Origin: Gehongia tenuis
Lineage (GTDB): Bacteria; Bacillota; Clostridia; Christensenellales; NSJ-53
Assembly: GCF_014384795.1 (NCBI RefSeq)
Contig: NZ_JACRSR010000001.1
Span: 744,001-808,000, forward strand
Direction: 5' to 3'
DNA: 64,000 bases
Within the stretch, counting starts at the first letter, position 1, and the number at the start of each line of letters is the position of its first letter. This document shows positions 1 through 7,846 of the stretch, piece after piece. Position numbers and translations under genes: made by a program. A model generated the notes under the pieces. That model searched no databases. It saw nothing but the letters and a program-made list of their open reading frames with translations, and had not been told where the DNA came from.

Positions 1-2
1 TT

Positions 3-404
3 CATAAAAAAGATGTGTTCGGACTGTTGATGCGAAAAGATTGTGAGCTGGCGGCACAGCGCTCCATCAACATCGACCAGCTCAAGTCGCTGCCGATGAT
101 TCTGCCGGAACAGACCTTTTCCGGGCATCAGGAGCTGGAGTGGTTCGGTTTGGATGTGCTCCATATGGTTGCGACCTATAACCTGATCCATAACGCAACC
201 TTCATGGTTGAGCACGGAATCGGCTATGCACTGTGTCTGGACCGGTTGGTCAATACCGAGGGGCGCAACCTTGCCTTCCGGCCTATTACGCCGGAATTAT
301 CGGTGAATCTATACATCGTGACCAAGAAATACCAGACCTTTTCGCCCGCAGCAAAAGTGTTTTTGGAAAGGATTCGAGCAAACGTCTCCAGGATTTCCGT
401 CTGA
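3..404 (+). CDS. LysR-family transcriptional regulator, C-terminal fragment (5' end outside window)
   Basis: The reading frame is open from the first bases of the window, so this is the C-terminal part of a longer protein; a GTG at 15 is internal. The roughly 130 visible residues resemble the end of a LysR substrate-binding domain: a segment on domain II (ILPEQTF), the loop MVEHGIGYALCLDRLV typical of the effector cleft, and a C-terminal helix ending VFLERIRANV. The DNA-binding HTH would lie upstream and is not seen. LysR proteins normally control a divergent neighbour, which would also be outside the window. A strong hairpin directly follows the stop. The family call is fairly sure; the regulated pathway is unknown. 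Confidence 0.72.
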   Translation, partial: HKKDVFGLLMRKDCELAAQRSINIDQLKSLPMILPEQTFSGHQELEWFGLDVLHMVATYNLIHNATFMVEHGIGYALCLDRLVNTEGRNLAFRPITPELSVNLYIVTKKYQTFSPAAKVFLERIRANVSRISV

Positions 405-412
405 CCCAAAAA

Positions 413-442
413 ACGGGGTAACCTCAAAAGAGGTTGCCCCGT
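413..442. terminator. Bidirectional terminator between convergent LysR and surface-protein genes
   Basis: A near-perfect stem (413-425 with 430-442, AAAA loop) lies between the two stop codons. On the minus strand it is followed by a run of six T, so it is the better terminator for the surface protein gene; on the plus strand the tail is GTCCTTTG and weaker. Confidence 0.8.
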
Positions 443-455
443 GTCCTTTGCCTTC

Positions 456-2327
456 CTAGCGGGCGTGCCGTTTCACGGCGAGAAGGGTGAACGCGCCCAG
501 AACCAAAACTGCAAACAGCACACCGAAAAGGGCCTCGTCCGAACGGCCGGTGCTGGGGATATCCGTAACCGCGGCGGGCGTGGCGCCTGGCGCCGGACTG
601 GCCGTGGGCGCGGGCGCCAGGGTGCTCCCGGGCGTGGAACCCGGCGAAGGGGTTCCGGCGGAAGGCGTGGGCACGGCGGCCGGCTTAACGGTGACGGTTA
701 CTCTGGCGGTGACGGGATTGTAAAGGGTGGTGGCCGGTTTGGTGGCGGTGATCTCCGCGCTTCCCGGTCCGACAAGCGTTACCCTGCCCGTGGAGTCTAC
801 CGTGGCTACGGCGGGATTGGAACTGGAAAACTCCGTTGCAATGCTGTCCAATCCGCCAATCACCTCAAGGGTGAAGGGCGCATCGCCCATCGTCTTTTCC
901 GGTACGGCCGAGATGGTGAGCGGGGGCTGGTCCTGCAGCGTGGTATCCGTCATGTCCCCGGAAGTGTAGATGGGATAAACCACGGCATTATCCGGCTTTG
1001 GGCTGTCCCCCCAAAAGTTGTTGGAGAGATTGGCTCCGTCCGCATTCACCGTAACGGCGGCGGCGGAAAGATCGCAGTTTTGGATGGAAGCGCCCGTATG
1101 GGTGATCTTGACGCTGCCCTCGATGCCGCCCTTGTTGCCGTCAATGGTGAGCGCCTTGTCGATAACAAGTTCGTTATTCAGCGGGCAGGTGCCCTGAAGC
1201 ACCAGCGTATCGCCGTCGCCGGCCTGATTTACGGCAACTTCAAGATGGGTGAATACATTTACGGCTTGGCTGTTCTCGTCCTTGAGCAAAATGGCGGCGC
1301 CGGCATTCTGCTGGAGCCGGGTGGTTTCCGAGAGGATGATTTCATTGCCCGCGCTGCTGTCACCGAAAAAGAAGGCGGGGGTGGTGTCCACGGTTCCCAC
1401 CACCAGGGTGCCCTTCAGGTCAGCGCTGTTATTGCCGGCCCCGTTATTGAGCGTGACGACCCCCTGAAGATTAGCGTTTCCCTTGGCGGTGATGGTGGAT
1501 GCCGCATCCATATTGAGGTCACAGCCGGACACGCCCTCCAATACGATGGTGGAGAAGCCGTTGGAAGAACCGAATCCATGGGGGCACTCTCCGTTCAGCG
1601 TGGACCGCGTCAGATTGACGGTGGTGTTGTGGGCTGAACCGGCCGCATTGGTTTTGAGATAAATTGCGGCCCAGCCAATGAGCGTGCTGTCCGTCACATT
1701 GATAACGGCGTTTTCCGCCCAGCTGGTGATGGCATAATACTTGGGCGCGGTCACCTTGCTCCCGTTGACCACGTTCAGCGTTATGCCGGCAGCAAGAGGA
1801 TGGAGCGTGATGGCCTGAGCCGTATCGGGATACGCGCCGTTGGGCGCGGATACGGTGGTGTTGTCCAATGTGATAACGGCGTTCGGCACATTGGTCCAAA
1901 GACCATGGAGGTTGCCGTACTGGGTGATGGTGGAATTCCGGAAGGTGACCTGCTGGCCGCTGGTGCCCGCAATTCGGACGATGGAGGTCTGGGTGCTGGA
2001 AGTACTGGTGAATTCGCAGCTGAAACCTTCCAGCGTCACCTGCCCGCCGGTGATCGTCATAGTGCCCGCGAGGTTCACCTTGCCCTCGCCGCCGGAGCGC
2101 AGGACAAGGGATTTATCGATGGTCAGAGATTCGGCGTAACTGCCCGGTGCAATGACGATTTCATCGTTGGGCGAGGCGCTGTCGATTGCATCTTGAATCG
2201 TATTGTAGCCTGCGCCGGTCGTGCTGTTCACCGCCGGTTCGCCTTCCGCCAATACCGCGCCGCTCATGGCGGCAAGCATGGCAAGAACAAGAACGGCGGT
2301 CACAAAAATGCGGAAGCTGCTTTTCAT
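456..2327 (-). CDS. Cell-wall-anchored beta-helix surface protein with Ig-like domain and IPSTG sorting signal
   Basis: A 623-residue secreted protein. Residues 1-27 are a signal peptide ending in VLA. Residues about 30-420 are rich in short beta strands, Asn and Thr, with phrases such as TIQDAIDSASPNDEIVIAPG typical of right-handed parallel beta-helix (pectate-lyase-like) folds. Residues about 470-550 look like a bacterial Ig-like (Big_2) domain (SSSNPAVATVDSTGRVTLV). A Pro/Ser/Thr/Ala-rich stretch (about 552-588) would span the wall. The C-terminus is a sortase signal: IPSTG at about 590, a hydrophobic segment, and the basic tail KRHAR. Start chosen at ATG 2327 after GAAGGGTGATT. It is divergent from a second anchored beta-helix protein. 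No catalytic residues were recognised; adhesion or glycan binding is inference only. Confidence 0.82.
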   Translation of the reverse strand: MKSSFRIFVTAVLVLAMLAAMSGAVLAEGEPAVNSTTGAGYNTIQDAIDSASPNDEIVIAPGSYAESLTIDKSLVLRSGGEGKVNLAGTMTITGGQVTLEGFSCEFTSTSSTQTSIVRIAGTSGQQVTFRNSTITQYGNLHGLWTNVPNAVITLDNTTVSAPNGAYPDTAQAITLHPLAAGITLNVVNGSKVTAPKYYAITSWAENAVINVTDSTLIGWAAIYLKTNAAGSAHNTTVNLTRSTLNGECPHGFGSSNGFSTIVLEGVSGCDLNMDAASTITAKGNANLQGVVTLNNGAGNNSADLKGTLVVGTVDTTPAFFFGDSSAGNEIILSETTRLQQNAGAAILLKDENSQAVNVFTHLEVAVNQAGDGDTLVLQGTCPLNNELVIDKALTIDGNKGGIEGSVKITHTGASIQNCDLSAAAVTVNADGANLSNNFWGDSPKPDNAVVYPIYTSGDMTDTTLQDQPPLTISAVPEKTMGDAPFTLEVIGGLDSIATEFSSSNPAVATVDSTGRVTLVGPGSAEITATKPATTLYNPVTARVTVTVKPAAVPTPSAGTPSPGSTPGSTLAPAPTASPAPGATPAAVTDIPSTGRSDEALFGVLFAVLVLGAFTLLAVKRHAR

Positions 2328-2366
2328 GGTTAATCACCCTTCAGTATAATTTGAGTTATAACTATA

Positions 2367-2394
2367 ATTATAATTCATTCCCCTAAAAATTCAA
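2367..2394 (-). promoter_or_regulatory. Candidate sigma-A promoter for the minus-strand surface protein
   Basis: Read on the minus strand: TTGAAT (2394-2389), 16-base spacer, TATAAT (2372-2367), 40 bases before the ATG. The region is very AT-rich with several overlapping TATAAT-like words, so the exact hexamer is uncertain. Confidence 0.5.
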
Positions 2395-2441
2395 CCCCAA
2401 TAAGGGATAGGATATTACTTTAGATTTCTATTCATTTCGCA

Positions 2442-2470
2442 TTGCATGCCAAGAAATAATCTGTTATACT
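2442..2470 (+). promoter_or_regulatory. Candidate sigma-A promoter for the plus-strand surface protein
   Basis: TTGCAT (2442-2447), 17-base spacer, TATACT (2465-2470), about 80 bases upstream of the chosen start codon. It shares the short divergent intergenic region with the promoter of the neighbouring surface gene. Confidence 0.55.
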
Positions 2471-2551
2471 ACTTGATGTAAAAATGATTTATTCTGGAAG
2501 CCGCATGTGCATATTTATGGTTATGGTTTTTATGAAGAAAGGGGTAGCGGG

Positions 2552-5425
2552 ATGAAACGAAAGAAGAAAGGTCTATTGGCGATGACCCTTTGCGCGGTGA
2601 TGGCGTTCACGGCGTTTGGCGGCGTGGCGTTCGCGGAAGGCCTGGGAGCGGGATCCGCATCGGAACCGACTCTGGGAGCATCCCTTGAGCCTTCGCCAAG
2701 CGAAGATACGCTGGAGGAAGGGAGTCCATCAGCGAGCGCGGAACCTTCTCCAGGTGCAAAGCCCTCTCCGAGCGCGGGAGCGGGCCCGCTGCCGCATGTC
2801 AGTATGGGAACCCCGCCGGCTGGCGAGGGCCCGCAGCCCGGGCTGATGACCGTGCCCGGCGCAAGGAACGGCGGGGTCAATACGCCGGAAGATTTTGTGG
2901 CCGCATTGAATGCCGGTGCGGAAACGATCGATTTATCAGGTAACATTGCGCTGTCCAGCACCGCCACGATCACAAATCCGGTACGGATAAATCTGAATGG
3001 ATTCACGCTGAGCACCGCCGGAAGAAGCAAGGTGTTGTCCATTGGTGCGGACGTTACGATTCAGGGACCGGGGACGATTTCCTGCGGCGACGGCACGTCG
3101 TCCGGCCCCACGTCGTCCAACGTGGTCATTCAGGTCTCCAGAGGCACGCTGACCCTGAACAATACCACGGTTGAGGCCGGCGCGACGACGGGTTCGTCGT
3201 CCACTTCACAGGCCTCCGGCGGCATCTGGCTGTCCACCGGCAATATAATACTGAACGAGTCCAAGGTCGTGGGTGGAGCTTACTCCGGCCCTGGAGGCGA
3301 GGGCGGCTACGGTATTTGGCTGCAAGGGACCGCTACCCGGCTGGAAGCAGCGAACAGCACCATCACGGGCGGCAGCGGGACGGATACCTCTACAACGGAT
3401 TTTGGTTCGAATCAGGCGGGTGGCGGCGCGGCCATACAGACGTCATCCGGCGATAAGACGGTGATTTTGACCAACTGTGCGGTTACGGGAGGCCAGATCA
3501 CGAGCAAGAATAAGAAGAACGCCAATGGCAACGGCGGCGCGGCAGTCCGGATGCAGAGCGGCGTGTACCTTGAGGTGACCGGTGGAACGCTGTGCGGCGG
3601 CAGTACGGTCAACGCGGGGACCGGCGGCACAGGCGTGTGGCTGCAAAGCGGCGGCACCATGGTGATCAAGAACGCTTCGGTGTCCGGCGGCGAAGGCGCC
3701 AACCTGGGCGAGGGCGGCACGGGCGTGCTGTGCCAGTCCGGCGCGATGGATATCAAGATAGAAAACACTTCGGTGAAGGGCGGCGACGCCTACGACGATT
3801 ACGCGGGCACCGCGCTTTTTACCGGAGGTCAGAATACAAGCGGCACAATTAAGGTTGTGGGCGGCGGGGTCTCCGCGGGGAACGGGCCGGCTTGGTCCGC
3901 CGCCCCCTTTGGCGTGGACATGCAGACCAATGCCAGCAGTGTACAGATCAGCGTTACCTTGGATGACGCCGTGGTCTCCGGCGGGGACAGCGGAGCGGCT
4001 GTCGGGATCAGCGCGGCGGCGCTGGACGGCGGAAAACTGAAGCTGACCGACTCCCAAACCCAGGGTACGGTGAGGGTGGGCAGTGAGGGGGCTACGGTTG
4101 AACAGCTGAAAAAGTTGGCTGGGAATACGCAGAGCGTATTTACGGATGAAAACGGCAATGCCCAATTCGGCGGCAAGCCCGCAGGCGCGGTGGAGGACCT
4201 CCGCCCCGTATACAACGAAACGGCGGGCACATATCATGGGACGCTGGCGGAAGCGCTGATCGAAGCGGGACCGGGGGATACGATCAAGCTGCTGCAAAGC
4301 ATGGATTTGTCCGATGCCGGTGTGTTGAATGTCTCGGGACTCACCATCGATTTGAACGGCAAGACAATTTCCGCAGAGAATTTTACGCTCTTTTTTGAGG
4401 GCTCCGATTTTATCCTGAAGAATGGGACCTTCGATTCAAAAGGCGGCAGCTATGCTCTGTTTATCGGGGACGAGAGCGTTACCGACAACGTCATTGTGGA
4501 CGGCGTAACCCTGCTTGGCGGCATCAATGTGTATAATGCAACCAACGTCAGGCTGCGGAATGTGGAGGTCACTGGAACGCTTCATTATGCAGTGTGGTGC
4601 GATGAGGGCGGTCAGGTGACGATCGAGAGCGGCACGTTCAAGACGAATGGCGTGGCCGTGCTGGGCATGACGGAGCCCGCCACGGACAGCGTTCTCAATA
4701 TTGAGGATGGAACCTTTATAACCAATGGCAAACCCCTGGTTCTGGAGGATGGGGACAAATGGGGCGATCCTGCCATCAAGGGCGGGACGTTTACTGTGGA
4801 TGTGAGCGGCTATCTCGCCCCGGGTTACGAGATCATCCCCGGCGCCGACGGGACCTATGGCGTACAAAAGCATAACCACAGCTGGCTTGCGGCCTGGACC
4901 AGCGATGAGACGCATCATTGGCACGAATGCGGCGGTGCAGCCTGTTCCGCCGCCAACAGCGAAAAGGATGGCTATGGACCCCATACGGCGGATGGCGGCA
5001 CGGTGACCTTGGAGCCCACGGCAGCGGATAAGGGGCTTCGCACCTACGCCTGCACCGTCTGCAAACGGGTGCTCCGCACCGAGGAGATTCCCGCGCTGGG
5101 TCATGCGCACAGCTATGATGGCTGGCGGTTTGACGAGAACGGCCATTGGAAGGTATGCTCCTGCGGGGAGACGGCGGAACGGGGTGCCCACACCTATGGA
5201 GCGTGGAGGACCACCAAGGCTGCCACGTCCAGCGAAATGGGCAGCCGGGAAAGAAGCTGCACGCAGTGCGGCTATAAACAGGTTGCCGCGGTTCCCATTC
5301 AAACGGATGTGCCGTCAACGGGTCATACCGGGGGCGCCCTTTTGTGGGCGGCGCTGGCGCTTCTGGTGAGCGCTGGGCTTCCAGGCGCCGTTCTTTACGG
5401 CCGCAGAGCGAAAAGCAGAAAATAG
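2552..5425 (+). CDS. Cell-wall-anchored beta-helix surface protein with His/Cys modules and VPSTG sorting signal
   Basis: A 957-residue secreted protein. The start at ATG 2552 (MKRKKKGLLAM) is preferred over an in-frame upstream GTG at 2507, because it follows a GAAAGGGG ribosome site and opens directly into a signal peptide ending AFAEG. Residues about 30-100 are Pro/Ser-rich low complexity. Residues about 105-760 consist of Gly/Thr/Asn-rich repeats (many TGGSG/TGG turns) typical of a long right-handed beta-helix. Near the C-terminus are two modules with His, Trp and Cys (HHWHEC about 4913-4930; HWKVCSC about 5144-5163), a pattern common in clostridial surface proteins. The end is VPSTG (about residue 920), a hydrophobic helix and the basic tail GRRAKSRK. 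No enzyme motif was recognised; a binding or adhesive role is inferred. Confidence 0.82.
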   Translation: MKRKKKGLLAMTLCAVMAFTAFGGVAFAEGLGAGSASEPTLGASLEPSPSEDTLEEGSPSASAEPSPGAKPSPSAGAGPLPHVSMGTPPAGEGPQPGLMTVPGARNGGVNTPEDFVAALNAGAETIDLSGNIALSSTATITNPVRINLNGFTLSTAGRSKVLSIGADVTIQGPGTISCGDGTSSGPTSSNVVIQVSRGTLTLNNTTVEAGATTGSSSTSQASGGIWLSTGNIILNESKVVGGAYSGPGGEGGYGIWLQGTATRLEAANSTITGGSGTDTSTTDFGSNQAGGGAAIQTSSGDKTVILTNCAVTGGQITSKNKKNANGNGGAAVRMQSGVYLEVTGGTLCGGSTVNAGTGGTGVWLQSGGTMVIKNASVSGGEGANLGEGGTGVLCQSGAMDIKIENTSVKGGDAYDDYAGTALFTGGQNTSGTIKVVGGGVSAGNGPAWSAAPFGVDMQTNASSVQISVTLDDAVVSGGDSGAAVGISAAALDGGKLKLTDSQTQGTVRVGSEGATVEQLKKLAGNTQSVFTDENGNAQFGGKPAGAVEDLRPVYNETAGTYHGTLAEALIEAGPGDTIKLLQSMDLSDAGVLNVSGLTIDLNGKTISAENFTLFFEGSDFILKNGTFDSKGGSYALFIGDESVTDNVIVDGVTLLGGINVYNATNVRLRNVEVTGTLHYAVWCDEGGQVTIESGTFKTNGVAVLGMTEPATDSVLNIEDGTFITNGKPLVLEDGDKWGDPAIKGGTFTVDVSGYLAPGYEIIPGADGTYGVQKHNHSWLAAWTSDETHHWHECGGAACSAANSEKDGYGPHTADGGTVTLEPTAADKGLRTYACTVCKRVLRTEEIPALGHAHSYDGWRFDENGHWKVCSCGETAERGAHTYGAWRTTKAATSSEMGSRERSCTQCGYKQVAAVPIQTDVPSTGHTGGALLWAALALLVSAGLPGAVLYGRRAKSRK

Positions 5426-5436
5426 ATTGAATATCA

Positions 5437-5473
5437 ATGCCCCGCAGAAAAAATCTGCGGGGCATTTTGTTTT
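5437..5473 (+). terminator. Rho-independent terminator of the VPSTG surface protein gene
   Basis: A 12-base-pair stem (5437-5448 with 5454-5465, loop AAAAA) is followed by TTTGTTTT. It lies between convergent genes and may also slow transcription of the minus-strand desulfurase, although no T run follows on that side. Confidence 0.85.
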
Positions 5474-5476
5474 CGC

Positions 5477-6616
5477 TCAGGGTTCCTTTTGCACGGCGCA
5501 TAGGGCAAAGAGCAGGGCATCCACATCTTCAGCGGTGTTGAAGAATCCGAAGCTTGCCCGGATGGCGCCCTGCTGGAGGGTGCCCAAATATTTATGGGCG
5601 AGGGGCGCGCAGTGCAGGCCCGCCCGAACGGCGATGCCGCGGTCGTTCAGGGCGTCGGCCACCTCGCCGGAATCCCGGCCCTGGAGATTAAAGGCCACTA
5701 CACCGCTGCGAAAGTTGGGGTCCTCCGGGGAATAGACGCTAACGTCCTTCATGTTCTTGAGCCCGGTGATGAGCCGGGTGGAAAGCTCCCGCTCATGGGG
5801 TAGGATTTCACTTTGATGGTCCATAACAAAACGAAGTCCGGCATAGAGCCCCGCGAGGCCCGGCGTGTTGAGAGTGCCGGATTCATAGCGTTCCGGCGTC
5901 TCCATGGGCTGGAAGAAGCTGTCCGAGGCCGTGCCTGTGCCGCCTTCCTTGAGGGTTTTCAGCATAAGGCCGGGCCGGATATAGAGACCGCCGGTACCCT
6001 GGGGACCGTACAGCCCTTTGTGGCCGGGAAAAGCAATAAGGTCCGCTTCCAGCTTCACCAGATCCAAAGTTAGAATGCCCGCCGACTGGGCAGCGTCGAT
6101 CAGGAAGGGAATGCCCCGCTTTTTCAGCATGGCGCCCACTTCATAGACGGGCTGAATGGCGCCGGTGAGGTTGCTGCAGTGGGTCAGGACCACGAGGCGG
6201 GTGGAGGATTTGACGGCTTTGGCGATGGACGCGGCACTGACCACGCCGTTTTCCTGAGGATAGACCAGCGTAAGGGTGATGTACCGCTCCGCCTCCAGTT
6301 TCTTCAGCACCCGGAGCACCGAGTTGTGCTCAAGAAAGGTGGATACCACGTGGCTTCTCGGCTTTAAAATGCCCTTGATGCCAAGATTGAGGGCGTCGGT
6401 GCAGTTGCTGCAAAAGACGAAGCTGAGCGGATCGCCGCAATGGAAATACCGGCAGCACATCTCCCGCGCCGCATACACAACCCGGCCCGCCGCAAGGGAC
6501 ATCTTGTGTCCGGAACGCCCGGGATTGGCGCAGATCTTGGTCATGGTGCTGTACACGCTCCGGTAGACCTCCGGGGGCTTGGGGAAGCTGGTCGCCGCAT
6601 TGTCAAGATAAATCAT
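5477..6616 (-). CDS. Cysteine desulfurase family PLP-dependent enzyme
   Basis: A 379-residue class-V aminotransferase-fold protein. The PLP-binding lysine is K200 in FPGHKGLYGPQG, with the upstream LIDAAQSAG Asp/Gln that contact the cofactor. The active-site cysteine that would carry persulfide is C336 in RAGLHCAPLAH, a short loop as in the NifS-like subgroup named for Enterococcus EF2568 rather than housekeeping IscS. The ribosome site AGGAGG lies 6 bases before the ATG. It is divergent from a DUF3343 protein, a family annotated as a putative Se/S carrier, which suggests sulfur or selenium transfer from cysteine or selenocysteine to that partner. No iscU, sufB or selD is in the window. Family call strong; physiological acceptor inferred. 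Confidence 0.88.
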   Translation of the reverse strand: MIYLDNAATSFPKPPEVYRSVYSTMTKICANPGRSGHKMSLAAGRVVYAAREMCCRYFHCGDPLSFVFCSNCTDALNLGIKGILKPRSHVVSTFLEHNSVLRVLKKLEAERYITLTLVYPQENGVVSAASIAKAVKSSTRLVVLTHCSNLTGAIQPVYEVGAMLKKRGIPFLIDAAQSAGILTLDLVKLEADLIAFPGHKGLYGPQGTGGLYIRPGLMLKTLKEGGTGTASDSFFQPMETPERYESGTLNTPGLAGLYAGLRFVMDHQSEILPHERELSTRLITGLKNMKDVSVYSPEDPNFRSGVVAFNLQGRDSGEVADALNDRGIAVRAGLHCAPLAHKYLGTLQQGAIRASFGFFNTAEDVDALLFALCAVQKEP

Positions 6617-6713
6617 GTTTTCCTCCTGTCACCGCTCAAGACTTTGATTCGTATGATAATAGTAGCTATTCAAGGGATCGGCCCTTTAATAATATGAGCG
6701 GGGTGTTAAATAC

Positions 6714-6983
6714 ATGAACCATGATTTGTTTGGCGTGGCGTCCTTCCGTTCACGGCAGAACGTGATCAAGCTTGACCGCGCCTTGAAACGCAACAATATC
6801 TCCTCCAATCTGATCACGACGCCCAAGAAGGTGTCCATGGGCTGCGGCCTTTCCGTGCAGTTTGATCTGAAGGACTTTGACAGGGTCCGCGAGGTCATGA
6901 GCCGGGAGCGGCCGGAGACCTTTATGGGGTTCTACATGGTGGACAAAACCCAAGGTTTTATGCGGGTTTTGCCTCTCAAATAG
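6714..6983 (+). CDS. DUF3343 small protein, putative sulfur/selenium carrier
   Basis: An 89-residue protein of the DUF3343 (Se_S_carrier) family. It has a compact alpha/beta layout and one conserved cysteine, C44, in the motif VSMGCGLSVQF, preceded by the basic strand ITTPKKV. Family members are found beside cysteine desulfurases and selenium genes, which led to the carrier hypothesis; biochemical proof is scant. Here it is transcribed divergently from a desulfurase-like enzyme, only 97 bases apart, and a clear terminator follows. The ribosome site is poor (GGGGTG about 10 bases upstream). The function as persulfide or selenide acceptor through C44 is an inference from context. Confidence 0.82.
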   Translation: MNHDLFGVASFRSRQNVIKLDRALKRNNISSNLITTPKKVSMGCGLSVQFDLKDFDRVREVMSRERPETFMGFYMVDKTQGFMRVLPLK

Positions 6984-6995
6984 AAGCTTTGCGGG

Positions 6996-7022
6996 AAAGG
7001 CCGGTGCAATCCGGCCTTTTTT
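6996..7022 (+). terminator. Terminator after the DUF3343 gene
   Basis: Stem AAAGGCCGG (6996-7004) with CCGGCCTTT (7011-7019), loop TGCAAT, and T run to 7022. Confidence 0.85.
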
Positions 7023-7024
7023 AC

Positions 7025-7054
7025 TTGAAATTCCACCGCAGTTTAGCCTATAAT
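7025..7054 (+). promoter_or_regulatory. Sigma-A promoter of nth
   Basis: TTGAAA (7025-7030), 18-base spacer, perfect TATAAT (7049-7054), followed by GGAGGGG and the nth ATG at 7077. Confidence 0.75.
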
Positions 7055-7076
7055 CGAGGGAGAACGGAGGGGTATT

Positions 7077-7748
7077 ATGACGGAACGAGAGAGAATGGAT
7101 AAAATCTTGGAGGAACTGGGTAAAACCTATTACTATGCGGTGCCCCAGCTCAACTTCTGCAATCCTTTTGAGCTTCTGGTGGCCACCATCCTATCCGCCC
7201 AGTGTACGGACAAGCAGGTGAACAAGGTGACTGCGGAGCTGTTCAAGAAGTTTCCCGGACCCGCGGATTTTGCCGCCCTCACCCCGGAGGAACTGGAACC
7301 CCATGTGAAATCCTGCGGCTTTTACCGCAACAAGGCGAAGAACATCGTGGCGGCGGCCAAGATGATCCTCAGCGACTTTGACGGCGAAGTTCCGGACAAC
7401 ATCGAGGATATGCAAAAGCTGCCCGGCGTGGGAAGAAAGACCGCCAACGTGGTGCTGGCCAACGCTTTTGGCGGGGATGCCATTGCGGTGGATACTCATG
7501 TGTACCGGGTGACCAACCGGCTGGGCCTTGCCGATGCCAAGGATGTATGGCATACCGAACAGCAGCTGATGGAGAACATCCCGAAGGAGGCGTGGTCGGC
7601 GGCCCATCATTGGCTCATCTATCACGGCCGCCAGGTCTGCTCCGCCCAGCATCCAAAGTGCGATATCTGCACCCTGAAACCCTACTGCAAGCACCCGGGC
7701 GCTTACTACAAAGCCTCTGGAAAAGCCAAAAAAGAAAAACAGGCGTAA
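7077..7748 (+). CDS. nth: Endonuclease III (DNA glycosylase/AP lyase)
   Basis: A 223-residue base-excision repair enzyme that removes oxidised pyrimidines and nicks the abasic site. The helix-hairpin-helix KLPGVGRKTANVV (114-126) holds the catalytic lysine K121; the catalytic aspartate is D139 in AVDTHVYRV. Four cysteines C188, C195, C198 and C204 show the CX6CX2CX5C spacing of the [4Fe-4S] cluster. Length and order match the family. It has its own consensus promoter and the stop codon lies within the loop of a terminator, so it is monocistronic. No unusual feature. Confidence 0.97.
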   Translation: MTERERMDKILEELGKTYYYAVPQLNFCNPFELLVATILSAQCTDKQVNKVTAELFKKFPGPADFAALTPEELEPHVKSCGFYRNKAKNIVAAAKMILSDFDGEVPDNIEDMQKLPGVGRKTANVVLANAFGGDAIAVDTHVYRVTNRLGLADAKDVWHTEQQLMENIPKEAWSAAHHWLIYHGRQVCSAQHPKCDICTLKPYCKHPGAYYKASGKAKKEKQA

Positions 7749-7760
7749 GCCTGTTTTTTT
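7736..7760 (+). terminator. Terminator overlapping the end of nth
   Basis: AAAACAGGC (7736-7744) pairs with GCCTGTTTT (7749-7757); the GTAA loop contains the nth stop codon; a T run ends at 7760. Confidence 0.85.
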
Positions 7761-7785
7761 AATAATAATAACCCGGTCAAATCGC

Positions 7786-7814
7786 TTGACAATTTTAGTG
7801 TGGTAAAGTAATAT
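7786..7814 (+). promoter_or_regulatory. Sigma-A promoter of the amino acid ABC transporter operon
   Basis: Perfect TTGACA (7786-7791), 17-base spacer, TAATAT (7809-7814). The gene start is at 7847 behind GGCAGGAGGAG. Confidence 0.8.
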
Positions 7815-7846
7815 CATGAAAGAAATTAACGGCAGGAGGAGTAGAG

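Noticed and set aside
441..1637. Long plus-strand open frame of 398 codons opposite the IPSTG surface protein
   Set aside because: It is rich in Gly and Arg with no domain, signal or ribosome site, and lies wholly antisense to a protein with signal peptide and sorting signal; it is a shadow frame of G+C-rich DNA.
2338..2480. Possible invertible promoter between the two surface protein genes
   Set aside because: The region is AT-rich with short TATAAT-like repeats but no pair of longer inverted repeats that a recombinase could use, and no recombinase gene is nearby.
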